Source of the DNA: Pseudomonas rhodesiae
GTDB taxonomy: Bacteria > Pseudomonadota > Gammaproteobacteria > Pseudomonadales > Pseudomonadaceae
DNA: 64,000 bases
Direction: 5' to 3'
NCBI RefSeq assembly: GCF_007858255.1
Contig: NZ_VFEU01000019.1
Location: 1-64,000 of the forward strand
The notes under the pieces: model-generated
The model's input: the letters and a program-made list of their open reading frames with translations, nothing else
Told to the model about the DNA's origin: nothing
Databases searched by the model: none
Position numbers and translations under genes: made by a program
Shown: positions 1 to 7,010 of the stretch, in pieces
Layout of the letters: each line of letters begins with the position of its first letter
Numbering within the stretch: position 1 is the first letter of the stretch

Positions 1-63
1 GAGCACGAGGTCAGCAGCCTCGCGTTTGAATTCAGCGGAAAAGGAACGGCGTTGTTTGGTCAT
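1..63 (-). CDS. IS3-family transposase OrfA, N-terminal fragment (runs off the window)
   Basis: Read on the minus strand from the ATG at 63, the first 21 codons give MTKQRRSFSAEFKREAADLV, the usual start of an IS3-family OrfA, whose N-terminal helix-turn-helix binds the element's ends. The rest lies outside the window, so completeness cannot be judged. It faces away from the XRE remnant at 128 and belongs to the element whose end is at 127. Confidence 0.75.
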   Translation of the reverse strand, partial: MTKQRRSFSAEFKREAADLVL

Positions 64-127
64 CTGGCACCTCGATCTGGCGAGCATTCTCGCCTAAATG
101 GGTGTCCGGTTTCATTAGACCACTACA
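1..127. mobile_element. Terminal part of an IS3-family insertion sequence
   Basis: The minus strand from 127 reads TGTAGTGGTCTAATGAAACC, which has the TG start expected of an IS3-family terminal inverted repeat, and OrfA begins 64 bases inside. The sequence to the right of 127 continues at once as the reading frame of an XRE regulator without a start codon, which places the insertion boundary at 127/128. The other end is outside the window, so the inverted repeat partner and any target duplication cannot be checked. Confidence 0.65.
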
Positions 128-397
128 TTTGGTAAGGCCATGAGGTTGCTGAGGAAATCTCGTAGCCTCAGCCAAGAAGAGTTCGGCGGCCACAGTAGCC
201 AAACCTACCTTAGTCAACTGGAAGCCGGAGGAAAGGGCCCTACCCTCGAAATGGTGCATGGGCTCGCCTCTGTCATGAATGTTCATCCTTTGACGATCTT
301 GACCCAGTGCTACCTTTTTATGGACAAGGATGCCACTCTGGATTCAATCATTGAGCGCGTTCGTGAGGAGCTAAGCGTGACGCCATCGGACCGATGA
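128..397 (+). pseudogene. XRE-family transcriptional regulator, 5' end removed by an insertion sequence
   Basis: The open frame from 128 begins F-G-K-A-M-R-L-L-R-K-S-R and continues SLSQEEFGG, TYLSQLEAGGKGPT and MVHGLASVMNVHP. This is one complete XRE-type helix-turn-helix domain in about 60 residues followed by a short acidic tail. In this family the FGxALRxLR segment lies several residues after the start, so the native start codon and promoter were to the left of 128, where the insertion sequence now sits. Translation could restart at the internal ATG at 140, giving 85 residues with nearly the whole DNA-binding domain, but no good ribosome-binding site precedes it. It is followed by a small basic ORF and a ParS-like gene that may have been in the same operon. 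Confidence 0.6.
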
Positions 398-521
398 GGA
401 GGGGCGCCTGTCCCCCTTCAGCATGGACTGAGATGTCCGATCGGATGCAACCAAAGTCTGCGCGATCTGACCCTGCGGCTGGTTTGATCTTGGGCGCTAC
501 CTACGTGGAAGAGGAGAGGCA

Positions 522-689
522 ATGAAGGGCCGACGGAAGGTAAAGACTGATAAGTGGCGTATAAAGTCGGAAAATGAAGACGACGCCCGAAGGCTTTTGC
601 GAAGGCGGGTACAGACGCAAGGAAGGTTTCTCGACATAGCAGCACATGCCGGCAAAGGAATGGAACCTGTTGGCCGAATTGCCGGTTGA
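522..689 (+). CDS. Small basic hypothetical protein (55 aa)
   Basis: The ATG at 522 follows a very strong Shine-Dalgarno stretch (GAGGAGAG, 511-518), the best in this part of the window. The product is 55 residues, starts MKGRRKVKTDKWRIK and is rich in Arg and Lys (RRLLRRR), so it could bind nucleic acid. I recognise no family. It lies between the truncated XRE gene and the DUF2384 gene and points the same way. Its ribosome-binding site is the main evidence that it is real; codon use is not decisive at this length. Confidence 0.4.
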   Translation: MKGRRKVKTDKWRIKSENEDDARRLLRRRVQTQGRFLDIAAHAGKGMEPVGRIAG

Positions 690-719
690 GAGATAGGCTT
701 TCACCTTTGAGGTTTGCAA

Positions 720-986
720 ATGAAGGATCCTCAGATATTAGCGCTGTGCCCATGCTCGCCGCAGGGGTGCTGGAGCATCGACCACCGAAGCTTCAAGGGC
801 AGGTGCGAAGAAATCGTGCATCTGGCAACGCTGGTGCTTGGCAGTCGAGTGCTTGCCGCGCAATGGCTGTACAAGCCAGCAATCGGGCTAAGGCATCAGT
901 CACCTTGCAGCACCTTGGTGACTCGATCGGGCTACCAGCAAGTTGTGACACTCCTAGGACGAATTGAACACGGTGTCTACACTTAA
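720..986 (+). CDS. ParS/Xre/MbcA-type antitoxin-like protein (DUF2384)
   Basis: The start is the ATG at 720 behind GAGGT (710-713 region); an in-frame TTG lies two codons upstream. The 88-residue product has a Cys-rich N-terminus (CPCSPQGC) and a C-terminal part with the pattern of the ParS/MbcA toxin-binding domain: W-L-x-K-P-A-I-G-L-R, then SPCSTLVTRSGYQQV and the closing LLGRIEHGVYT. Relatives are usually antitoxins of RES-domain toxins, with the toxin gene directly downstream. No RES toxin follows here. Only the toxin-binding part is present and no HTH domain, so it may be an orphan antitoxin or a regulator partner. Confidence 0.6.
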   Translation: MKDPQILALCPCSPQGCWSIDHRSFKGRCEEIVHLATLVLGSRVLAAQWLYKPAIGLRHQSPCSTLVTRSGYQQVVTLLGRIEHGVYT

Positions 987-1428
987 CGCCGTTGGGTTCC
1001 ATGCCAGAGGACCTGTCTACATCTCGTCTGACATAGGATTAGCTGTGTCTATCGCAGGATCTAACTCGAACCGCATCAAGCGTATGCCTAAGGGGAAGCC
1101 CCTTTGTTAGGAAGGTATTCGAGCGAACGGGCTCACGCTCCGCGGTAAACAAAGCTCTGTCTCGGATGGTGCTCAGTGGTTCGATAGCGCGGTCATTAGC
1201 GACTGGCTGCTTGCGACCTCAAGCAGACACGGCCCTAAGCTGAGTTGTCAGCGCCATCGCCGCCAGCCGGAAGCAGGATTATCACTAAACTCCTTCATAC
1301 TTGCGAAAGCAGAGCTTGCCGGTGCTGGCTCCAACATCCAGCCTTCGCAGTGGGTCGAATGCTGCCAGTAGGGGGCAAGTGGGCGTAGGATGGAGGCTTC
1401 CCCATCAGCTCATAAGGAGCCGCCCCTT
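987..1428. other. 442-bp stretch without a convincing gene
   Basis: No frame here has both a plausible start and a ribosome-binding site. A short hairpin (AAGGGG/CCCCTT around 1089-1105) could end transcription of the DUF2384 gene but is weak. A protein-like run without a start near 1290-1370 may be a gene remnant. The region looks like decayed accessory DNA. Confidence 0.4.
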
Positions 1429-1617
1429 ATGAATGAATCCGTGCGGACAACCTTGAAATGCCAAGAACCAGGTGATGGTACTGGGGATGTCATCACTGAC
1501 CTCCCGGACGATATCCTCGAACGCATGGGTCTCAAAATCGGTGATTCCCTGAGCATACAGCTGATAGGCGGGAGCATAGTGCTAAAGCCAATTAGTGATG
1601 CAGACGCCCAGCCCTAA
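1429..1617 (+). CDS. AbrB/MazE-family antitoxin-like DNA-binding protein
   Basis: The ATG at 1429 is preceded by AAGGAG at 1414-1419; an in-frame ATG at 1390 lacks a comparable site. The 62-residue product contains the swapped-hairpin AbrB fold signature: DVITDLPDDILERMGLKIG, then GDSLSIQLIGGSIVLKP. Members are usually antitoxins of PIN or MazF toxins, or small transcription factors. No toxin gene follows; the next 340 bases hold only a fragment of another gene. The extended N-terminus (MNESVRTTLKCQEPGDGTG) is usual for Pseudomonas members of the family. Confidence 0.65.
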   Translation: MNESVRTTLKCQEPGDGTGDVITDLPDDILERMGLKIGDSLSIQLIGGSIVLKPISDADAQP

Positions 1618-1743
1618 GGCAGCTTTCGACCCACAGCGGTCGTTGTCGACCGGCCGCTTCATAGGTCGATTACGCTCAGTCGCCACCTGCTGCGACCCAG
1701 GTTACCCATGACTAGAACGGCAGCAACCGAGATGCCAGCCTAG

Positions 1744-1914
1744 GTCTCAACACTGGTCAATGCGCTTGATTGGCCCGAATTGCTTGAACGTACACTGCAG
1801 GCGCATCGCTCGCGGTACAAACGGATCGTGGAACACTGCGGTGGCAAGGTCGACATTCACAGCGAGCAAAACCTGGGCAACCAGATTCAACTGACTTTTC
1901 TGCTCTCCAATTGA
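1744..1914 (+). pseudogene. C-terminal gene fragment, possibly from a sensor kinase-like ATPase domain
   Basis: An open frame of 56 codons from a TAG at 1741 to the TGA at 1912 has no start codon at its beginning but reads as protein: LDWPELLERTLQAHR, then RIVEHCGGKVDIHSEQNLGN and a hydrophobic end. The GGKVDIHSEQNLGN segment resembles the glycine box near the end of histidine-kinase ATPase domains. The upstream parts of such a protein are absent. The identification is tentative. Confidence 0.25.
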
Positions 1915-1960
1915 ATATTGCAGCTGATACGAGCGAGTATTTCAATCGCACTTCGAGCAT

Positions 1961-3658
1961 TCAGAGGCCGGAGTACGTGCTTCCGGCCAAGGGCTTGCAA
2001 GGGGCAGTGAAGTCTAGGGCTGAGCGATACGAGGATGTCTGGACGCTCATCATCCCGAGCACCGTGTGGAACAGGTTGTCATGGCTCAATGGCGAGTTTG
2101 TCTGGGCTTTCAAGCAGCCCATATTCAGCCGTTCGCTCTTCGCGATAGAGTCAGACATCCAGAGCACCATTGGCACCTTGGTTTGCTCGTCCGGGGCCAT
2201 CGCATAGGGCAGCCCATGTAGGTAGAGGCCACCCTCTCCCAGTGACTCCCCATGATCCGAGACGTACATGAGCGCAGTGTCGAATTTGGTGTTCGCAGCC
2301 AGGATGTCGATCAGCCCGGCCGTTACGTAGTCGGTGTAGAGGATCGAGTTGTCGTAGGCATTGATCACCTCCTGCTGCTTACATTTGTCGAGCTCATTGG
2401 TCTCGCAGACCGGCTCGAATTTCTTGAACTGCGAGGGATATCGCTTGTAGTAGGCTGGGCCGTGGCTGCCTTTGTAGTGGAGCACCAGGACAGCATCGCC
2501 TTCCTGACGGTTGATGAAGTCCTCCATTTCCGAGAGCAGCACCCCGTCCTTGCACTCGTCGCTGGTGCACAGCTGAGCATCCGCATGTTGGGTAGCCTTG
2601 TGGTTAGGCACCCGGTCACAGACCCCTTTACAGCCCGAATTGTTGTCAGTCCACATTACGCTGATGCCTGCGCGCTGAAGCACATCGAGTAGCCCTTCTC
2701 GGCTCTTGGCCAAGCCGTCCTTGTACTCATCCTTGCCGACGTCCAGGAACATGCACGGCAGTGATACCGCGGTGGCGGTGCCGCAGGAACTCACATTTGA
2801 GAAGCTTATGACATTGCGTTTTTTCAGTTCCGGATTCGTATCACGGGAGTAGCCATTGAGGGAGAAGTTGGCAGAGCGTGCTGTCTCCCCCACTGCCAGC
2901 ACCAGCAGCTTGGGTTTGCGAGCTGCTCCCTGCCTTTTCACTACTGCATCGGTACCGATGGTGGTCAGTTCTTTCGGCGTGGCCAACTGACGTTTCAGGT
3001 AGCCATGACTGGCCGCAAACAGGTTGGTGGGAACCAGAATGAGCCGAATCTCCCGGTTGTTGCGCAGCAAGGACGCATAAGACTGGTATTGGCTCAGCAC
3101 AATGCCGGCAAGGGTGACTAGGGCAAGCGAAAGGACAATGAGTCTACTGGCCAACGCTTTGATCCAGGGCTTACGTCGGAGCGGCACCTGACTGATCAGG
3201 TAAACGGGCAATCCCCCTACCATTGCCACCCAGAGGCCGAGCTTCCAGTTCAGTAGCTCGGAGACCTCACTGACGTCGGTCTCCACGACGTTGGTGAACA
3301 TGGTGTAATCAATGACGATGCCGTAAGCATTCATGAAGTAGCTGGCGAAAGCCGCACTGATCAGGATCAGGCACAGTAGCGGTTTGGCGAGCCGTGCCCA
3401 TGACAGCAGACTGAGTATGGTAAACACCCAAGCAAACACAACAACTGGCAGGCTACTCGCGAGCAGCCAATTAACTTCATCGGCATTGAAAATCAGCCGC
3501 GTAAGAACACGCCAAAGCTCAGCGTTCGTAAATAGCAACAACCAAAGAGTTACCAGCCCGATGAGCAGATTGGTGCTGATGCCTTTTTGTCGAGTACTGC
3601 GAATAGCAAAGATCAATCTACTGAACAGGGTGTGAACAATGGATTTCGAAGGTGTCAT
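1961..3658 (-). CDS. eptA: Lipid A phosphoethanolamine transferase (EptA/PmrC/MCR family)
   Basis: This 565-residue inner-membrane enzyme transfers phosphoethanolamine from phosphatidylethanolamine to lipid A phosphate, which lowers surface charge and gives polymyxin tolerance. The first about 200 residues hold five membrane segments. The periplasmic sulfatase-like domain follows, with the nucleophile threonine in AVGETARSANFSLNGY (about residue 260), the SCGTATAVSLPCMF segment, HYKGSHGPAYYKRYP, and the zinc ligands in VSDHGESLGEGGLYLHG. Cysteines in CKGVCD and PVCETNELDKC match the family's disulfides. Length is normal. The start is uncertain: ATG at 3658 is chosen, with TTG at 3664 as alternative. 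It stands alone on the minus strand, and a CzcR-like site lies 230 bases upstream at 3891, which suggests control by metal through the island's response regulators. Confidence 0.9.
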   Translation of the reverse strand: MTPSKSIVHTLFSRLIFAIRSTRQKGISTNLLIGLVTLWLLLFTNAELWRVLTRLIFNADEVNWLLASSLPVVVFAWVFTILSLLSWARLAKPLLCLILISAAFASYFMNAYGIVIDYTMFTNVVETDVSEVSELLNWKLGLWVAMVGGLPVYLISQVPLRRKPWIKALASRLIVLSLALVTLAGIVLSQYQSYASLLRNNREIRLILVPTNLFAASHGYLKRQLATPKELTTIGTDAVVKRQGAARKPKLLVLAVGETARSANFSLNGYSRDTNPELKKRNVISFSNVSSCGTATAVSLPCMFLDVGKDEYKDGLAKSREGLLDVLQRAGISVMWTDNNSGCKGVCDRVPNHKATQHADAQLCTSDECKDGVLLSEMEDFINRQEGDAVLVLHYKGSHGPAYYKRYPSQFKKFEPVCETNELDKCKQQEVINAYDNSILYTDYVTAGLIDILAANTKFDTALMYVSDHGESLGEGGLYLHGLPYAMAPDEQTKVPMVLWMSDSIAKSERLNMGCLKAQTNSPLSHDNLFHTVLGMMSVQTSSYRSALDFTAPCKPLAGSTYSGL

Positions 3659-4148
3659 TATCAAACTCTAGGAGGCTGCTGATCCATGACGCATGGCTAT
3701 GGAATCCTCGGTAGCTACCAGGCAAACCATCGACAGATACTGTGCGAAGGTGGGCGTGCGGAGCGCCAGAGACCCCGAGCCCTATGGCTTAAGGGCGCTT
3801 AGGATGTTTGAGGCAAAAGAATTGAATGAGAAGTAAACTCTCGCTAGGCGCATTATTTCCGGAACACGATAACGACACGATGACCTCGTGATTACAATGC
3901 TGTCAGAATCGCAGCAATGGCTTTTTTGATTGTGATCGACCAGGCTATGATAAAAAATCGGACACGTTCGACTGCTGTGTGGTTAGTGCCACCCAGCGAA
4001 TTAAATTAAATTTCATAAACAAAATGGGCTTGTTTTGTCGTACGCTCATTTTGAACTTTTACTTCAATTTAGAAGTCTTTCTCGCGAGCAGAACACTTCC
4101 TTAACTTTTGCCCGTGCTTATGTCACTTATCAATGAGGGACGAACACC
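3659..4148. other. Divergent intergenic region between eptA and the zinc-ribbon/czcD genes
   Basis: This 490-bp region is AT-rich from about 3830 onward and contains no convincing gene. It carries one copy of the island's shared regulatory 15-mer (3891-3905) and an imperfect hairpin (AAAATGGGC/GCTCATTTT, 4020-4050). Promoters for both flanking genes are expected here. Confidence 0.4.
3891..3905 (-). promoter_or_regulatory. Putative CzcR/CopR-type response-regulator site
   Basis: The minus strand reads TGACAGCATTGTAAT. It agrees at 11-12 of 15 positions with the site in front of the OprD-type porin (20511-20525). It lies between the divergent eptA and zinc-ribbon/czcD genes and could serve both. 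Confidence 0.45.
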
Positions 4149-4487
4149 ATGAGCTTTTTCAAGAACATCTTGGGCGGCCACCACGGCCGGGGAAACCACG
4201 GCGGTGGTAAGCACCACAGTGGTGGGCACGGGAGCGATCGGCATGACCGCTATGACCAGCAGCAGAGCTGCGACGGCAATGACCGGGTAATTGACAGTGG
4301 GCGGGCAATATCCCAAGCCCCAATCACTGATCTGCAGCCTTGCAGGCAGTGCCGGACCGCTAACGCCCCATCTGCGCGCTTTTGTCTAAACTGCGGAACA
4401 CCACTATCGAGTGGCTGCAAGGCCTGCGGCTCCTCGCTGACGTCAGGAGCGAAATTCTGCAGCCAGTGCGGCCAAGCCACGCCTTAG
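4149..4487 (+). CDS. Zinc-ribbon protein with Gly/His-rich N-terminus
   Basis: The 112-residue product starts behind GAGGGA (4135 region). Its first 40 residues are very rich in Gly and His (GGHHGRGNHGGGKHHSGGHG), a likely metal-binding tail. The second half has two adjacent zinc ribbons: CRQC followed by CLNCG, and CKAC followed by CSQCG. No enzyme motif and no membrane segment are seen. It is 55 bases upstream of czcD on the same strand, so it is probably co-transcribed. A cytoplasmic zinc-buffering or delivery role for CzcD is an inference from composition and position only. Confidence 0.7.
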   Translation: MSFFKNILGGHHGRGNHGGGKHHSGGHGSDRHDRYDQQQSCDGNDRVIDSGRAISQAPITDLQPCRQCRTANAPSARFCLNCGTPLSSGCKACGSSLTSGAKFCSQCGQATP

Positions 4488-4542
4488 CGCCTGGCCACCC
4501 TGGTAAGCCAACGCGACCACCCCCCTGCGCAAGGAGAAATAC

Positions 4543-5448
4543 GTGGGATCGAATCATGATCATGGCAGTGCAGCAGTACGTGAGGGACATCAGAAGAAGC
4601 TAGTCATGGCATTGGCCCTGACTGGCAGCTTTATGATTGCTGAAGTAATCGGTGCATGGATAACCGGCAGCTTGGCGCTGCTGTCGGATGCATCTCACAT
4701 GTTCACTGACACCGCCGCCTTGGCGATATCGCTGATTGCGCTCCAGATAGCCAAGCGGCCGGCGGATCAAAAACGAACCTTTGGCTATGCGCGGTTGGAG
4801 ATCCTGGCCTCCACGCTCAACGCAGTCCTGCTCTTCCTGGTGGCAATGTACATCTTGTACGAAGCCTACCAACGCTTCTTCATGCCGACGGAGATCGCCA
4901 CTGGCGCGATGATGTGGATCGCGATCGCTGGCCTGATCATCAACCTTATTTCGATGCGTCTTCTGGCATCTGCCAGCAACGAGAGCCTCAATGTCAAAGG
5001 GGCTTACCTCGAAGTTTGGAGCGACATGCTCGGATCGTTGGGCGTAATCATCGCGGCTCTCATTATCCGCTTCACTGGCTGGACCTGGGTCGACACGATT
5101 GTCGCTGTTGCAATCGGCCTCTGGGTACTGCCGCGGACATGGCAGCTGCTTCGCGAGAGCCTGGGCATCCTCATGGAGGGTGTCCCAAGGGGGCTTGACG
5201 TCGCGGCAATCGAGACCACCATCCGCAACGTTGATGGCGTCACTGATGTACACGATTTGCACGTTTGGGCCGTCAGTAGCGGCAGCAACGTGATGACTTC
5301 GCACGTAGTAGTGGGTGACACAGCAGATGGAGATGCCGTGCTGGCGGGCGTCGTGGAAGCGGTCAGCGATGCGTTCGAAATCCACCACTGCACCATTCAG
5401 ATCGAGCGCGCAGCTTTCCACCAGAGCATGCCGTTACCGTCGCACTGA
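4543..5448 (+). CDS. czcD: Cation diffusion facilitator CzcD (Zn/Co/Cd exporter)
   Basis: CzcD is an inner-membrane proton antiporter that moves Zn2+, Co2+ and Cd2+ from cytoplasm to periplasm. The 301-residue product has six membrane segments. Metal-site residues are visible in SLALLSDASHMFTD (H-x3-D pair of TM2) and VKGAYLEVWSDMLGS (TM5). The C-terminal cytoplasmic ferredoxin-like domain contains DVHDLHVWAVSSG. The GTG at 4543 sits eight bases after AAGGAG and gives the short His-containing N-terminus MGSNHDHG. It follows the zinc-ribbon gene and is separated from the DUF3147 gene by an imperfect hairpin. In Pseudomonas CzcD usually supports CzcCBA, whose operon lies 10 kb away in this island. 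Confidence 0.92.
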   Translation: MGSNHDHGSAAVREGHQKKLVMALALTGSFMIAEVIGAWITGSLALLSDASHMFTDTAALAISLIALQIAKRPADQKRTFGYARLEILASTLNAVLLFLVAMYILYEAYQRFFMPTEIATGAMMWIAIAGLIINLISMRLLASASNESLNVKGAYLEVWSDMLGSLGVIIAALIIRFTGWTWVDTIVAVAIGLWVLPRTWQLLRESLGILMEGVPRGLDVAAIETTIRNVDGVTDVHDLHVWAVSSGSNVMTSHVVVGDTADGDAVLAGVVEAVSDAFEIHHCTIQIERAAFHQSMPLPSH

Positions 5449-5473
5449 TCGGTTGGTAACCACCTGGTCAACG

Positions 5474-5501
5474 CACCACTCTTCAAACAGAGAGAGTGGT
5501 G
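5474..5501 (+). terminator. Hairpin after czcD
   Basis: CACCACTCT (5474-5482) pairs with AGAGTGGTG (5493-5501) across a 10-base loop. The following sequence is only mildly T-rich (TTGT), so termination may be partial. Confidence 0.45.
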
Positions 5502-5610
5502 TTGTAAAGGAAAGATCGGGAATGATAGGCGTCAAAACGGCAGGAGCACTTCGTGAGCGCCTTGGGAAGATTCCGACAGACTCTCTCGAGTGCCCGTAGG
5601 AGGTTCAGCA

Positions 5611-5961
5611 ATGGCTTGGATCATCACGAAGTACTTAGTCACTGCCGGAATAGTGATTCTAGTATCAGAGCTGGCAAAACGTAGCGACAAGCTGGGTGGC
5701 CTAGTTGCCGCTCTGCCTCTGGTCACGGTCATGACGCTGATCTGGCTGTACTTGGAAAACCAGAGTATGGAAAAGATAGCTAATCATGCCTGGTATACGT
5801 TCTGGTACGTCCTTCCAACCCTGCCAATGTTTATCACTTTTCCGGTGCTGCTGCCCAAACTGGACTTTTGGCCGACGCTTATCATCAGCATCATCATCAC
5901 CATGGTAAGTTTTGGGGGCTTTGCTCTGCTGCTACGTCGTTTTGGCATCGAGTTGCTGTGA
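5611..5961 (+). CDS. DUF3147 family inner-membrane protein
   Basis: The ATG at 5611 is seven bases after a perfect AGGAGG (5598-5603); an in-frame GTG at 5590 would include this site, so it is rejected. The 116-residue product begins MAWIITKYLVTAGIVILVSE and has four hydrophobic segments, with a basic RSDK segment between the first two. This matches the small integral-membrane DUF3147 family, which has no established function and often lies beside metal exporters. It is on the same strand as czcD. Confidence 0.75.
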   Translation: MAWIITKYLVTAGIVILVSELAKRSDKLGGLVAALPLVTVMTLIWLYLENQSMEKIANHAWYTFWYVLPTLPMFITFPVLLPKLDFWPTLIISIIITMVSFGGFALLLRRFGIELL

Positions 5962-5994
5962 GCTAAGCGCCGGGGGCAGCAAGTGGGTGGCCGC

Positions 5995-6321
5995 TCACCG
6001 ACTATTAACGCACTCGCCTTTCACCAGGTAGCGAACCATGTGCAATTCGCCCTTCGAGTCCTCGTAGGCCATCATGCTTTTCACGTTGCCGCAGTACCGC
6101 ACGTTGGGCGACACGTACACCAACTTCCCAACGTCCAGATTCATGCCATAGGTGTAGTCTTCAAGCTCTGGCATGGGCTTCTTCACGCTCTGTGCATAGC
6201 GCTCTGTAGCCTGCCGAGCAGACTGCTCAAGATCCTCATTGATCTGCACGCTACTTAGAGCATCTGTCGACAGCACAGAGAAGAGCATGAATACGGCAAT
6301 TGCAGATCTAGTGGTTTTCAT
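5995..6321 (-). CDS. DUF2790 family secreted protein, copy 1
   Basis: From the ATG at 6321 the product is 108 residues and begins MKTTRSAIAVFMLFSVLS, a signal peptide, so it is periplasmic. The mature part has the DUF2790 pattern: PMPELEDYTYGMNLDVGKLV, a cysteine in VRYCGNVK, YEDSKGELHMVRY and the C-terminal GECVN, so one disulfide is likely. Function is unknown; family members are typically encoded beside copper or zinc response genes. The frame is open upstream to 6438, but that part reads through an RNA hairpin and a terminator, so the short start is preferred. The gene begins 15 bases after an intrinsic terminator (6336-6360), which suggests expression by read-through or attenuation. A paralogue is at 14003. 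Confidence 0.8.
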   Translation of the reverse strand: MKTTRSAIAVFMLFSVLSTDALSSVQINEDLEQSARQATERYAQSVKKPMPELEDYTYGMNLDVGKLVYVSPNVRYCGNVKSMMAYEDSKGELHMVRYLVKGECVNSR

Positions 6322-6335
6322 GAGAAGTCCATTAA

Positions 6336-6406
6336 TAAAAAAGCGCCCACGGCGGGCGCTAAAATTCACCTTACCAAAGGAGCGTATGGTTCCAAGGTGA
6401 ATGCAT
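6336..6406 (-). ncRNA. Conserved stem-loop plus terminator element, copy 2 (leader or small RNA)
   Basis: On the minus strand ATTCACCTT (6402-6394) pairs with AAGGTGAAT (6372-6364). The loop contains GCTCCTTTGGT. Directly after comes a GC-rich hairpin, AGCGCCC/GGGCGCT (6360-6342), and a run of six T, a standard Rho-independent terminator. The 12-base GCATTCACCTTG, the loop motif and the closing arm recur at 22065-22138, also followed by a terminator, although the flanking DNA is unrelated. This copy ends 15 bases before a DUF2790 start codon and about 120 bases downstream of a response-regulator site. It could be a metal-induced small RNA or an attenuator for the DUF2790 gene. I do not recognise a known RNA family. 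Confidence 0.6.
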
Positions 6407-6527
6407 TGGCGTGAGCAGGGTTTCGTTACTCCCGCCATGCTGCTCCGGATGAGACGACTCCAAAGCAGCGCTGCCTGTGTGCTGTACTAAAACTAGCAAA
6501 GGCGGCTAACGACAAGATGATTGTGAA

Positions 6528-6542
6528 ATTACAATTTGGACA
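6528..6542 (-). promoter_or_regulatory. Putative CzcR/CopR-type site upstream of the RNA element and DUF2790 gene
   Basis: The minus strand reads TGTCCAAATTGTAAT, 12 of 15 matches to TTACGAAATTGTAAT. It is followed on the plus strand by further TGTAAT and GTAATTAT half-sites (6543-6565), so several molecules of regulator may bind. Confidence 0.45.
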
Positions 6543-6824
6543 TGTAATAGATTGTAAAGTAATTATCTGCACTTTCGACGGATCAAGAAATCATAGCCGC
6601 GCGCAGCGCAGCGCATCCTGCGATGCCACTGATCGGTGGTTGGCAACGAGCTCTTGGTAGCTCCCCAAGGAATTTTCCTGGCAAAACAGAACGGCTTGGC
6701 AGAAATGCCGCCTTTTACGACCGAATTCACATGCCAGCTACTGAGTGCTCAACCGGCTGAAGGCCGCTGAATCCGCTAAGCTCAAAGGGTATGCCGGTAT
6801 GACTGTCAGCAATCTTACGGCTAC

Positions 6825-6839
6825 ATTACAAATTTGTAG
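6825..6839 (-). promoter_or_regulatory. Putative CzcR/CopR-type site upstream of czcR
   Basis: The sequence ATTACAAATTTGTAG (minus strand CTACAAATTTGTAAT) has 12 of 15 matches to the shared site and is itself nearly palindromic (CTACAAATTTGTAG). It lies 170 bases before the first response-regulator gene and suggests autoregulation. Confidence 0.45.
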
Positions 6840-7010
6840 GATTTCGCCACGGCCAGCTTCTTCGCGTTAAGATTCAAGCGTCCTCAGGTGACCACGGCGT
6901 ATGGACAGAGGTAGCGACTACCGCATGCCATGCACTCAGCCGAACCTTTAAACAGCCTGCAAACCTCTTGGCGGATTGGCCAATTCCTTCTTCACACCTT
7001 GAGATAAGTC

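Larger units (their letters stand above)
6407..7010. other. Intergenic region with response-regulator sites, upstream of czcR
   Basis: About 600 bp lie between the RNA element and the first czcR. No gene with a ribosome-binding site is apparent. Two regulatory 15-mers are present (6528-6542 and 6825-6839), with additional TGTAAT and GTAATTAT half-sites at 6543-6565, consistent with divergent regulated promoters. The 6600-6780 part shows nothing recognisable. Confidence 0.4.

Noticed and set aside
1089..1105. Terminator at AAGGGG/CCCCTT
   Set aside because: Only a 6-bp stem and no T-run; too weak to annotate.
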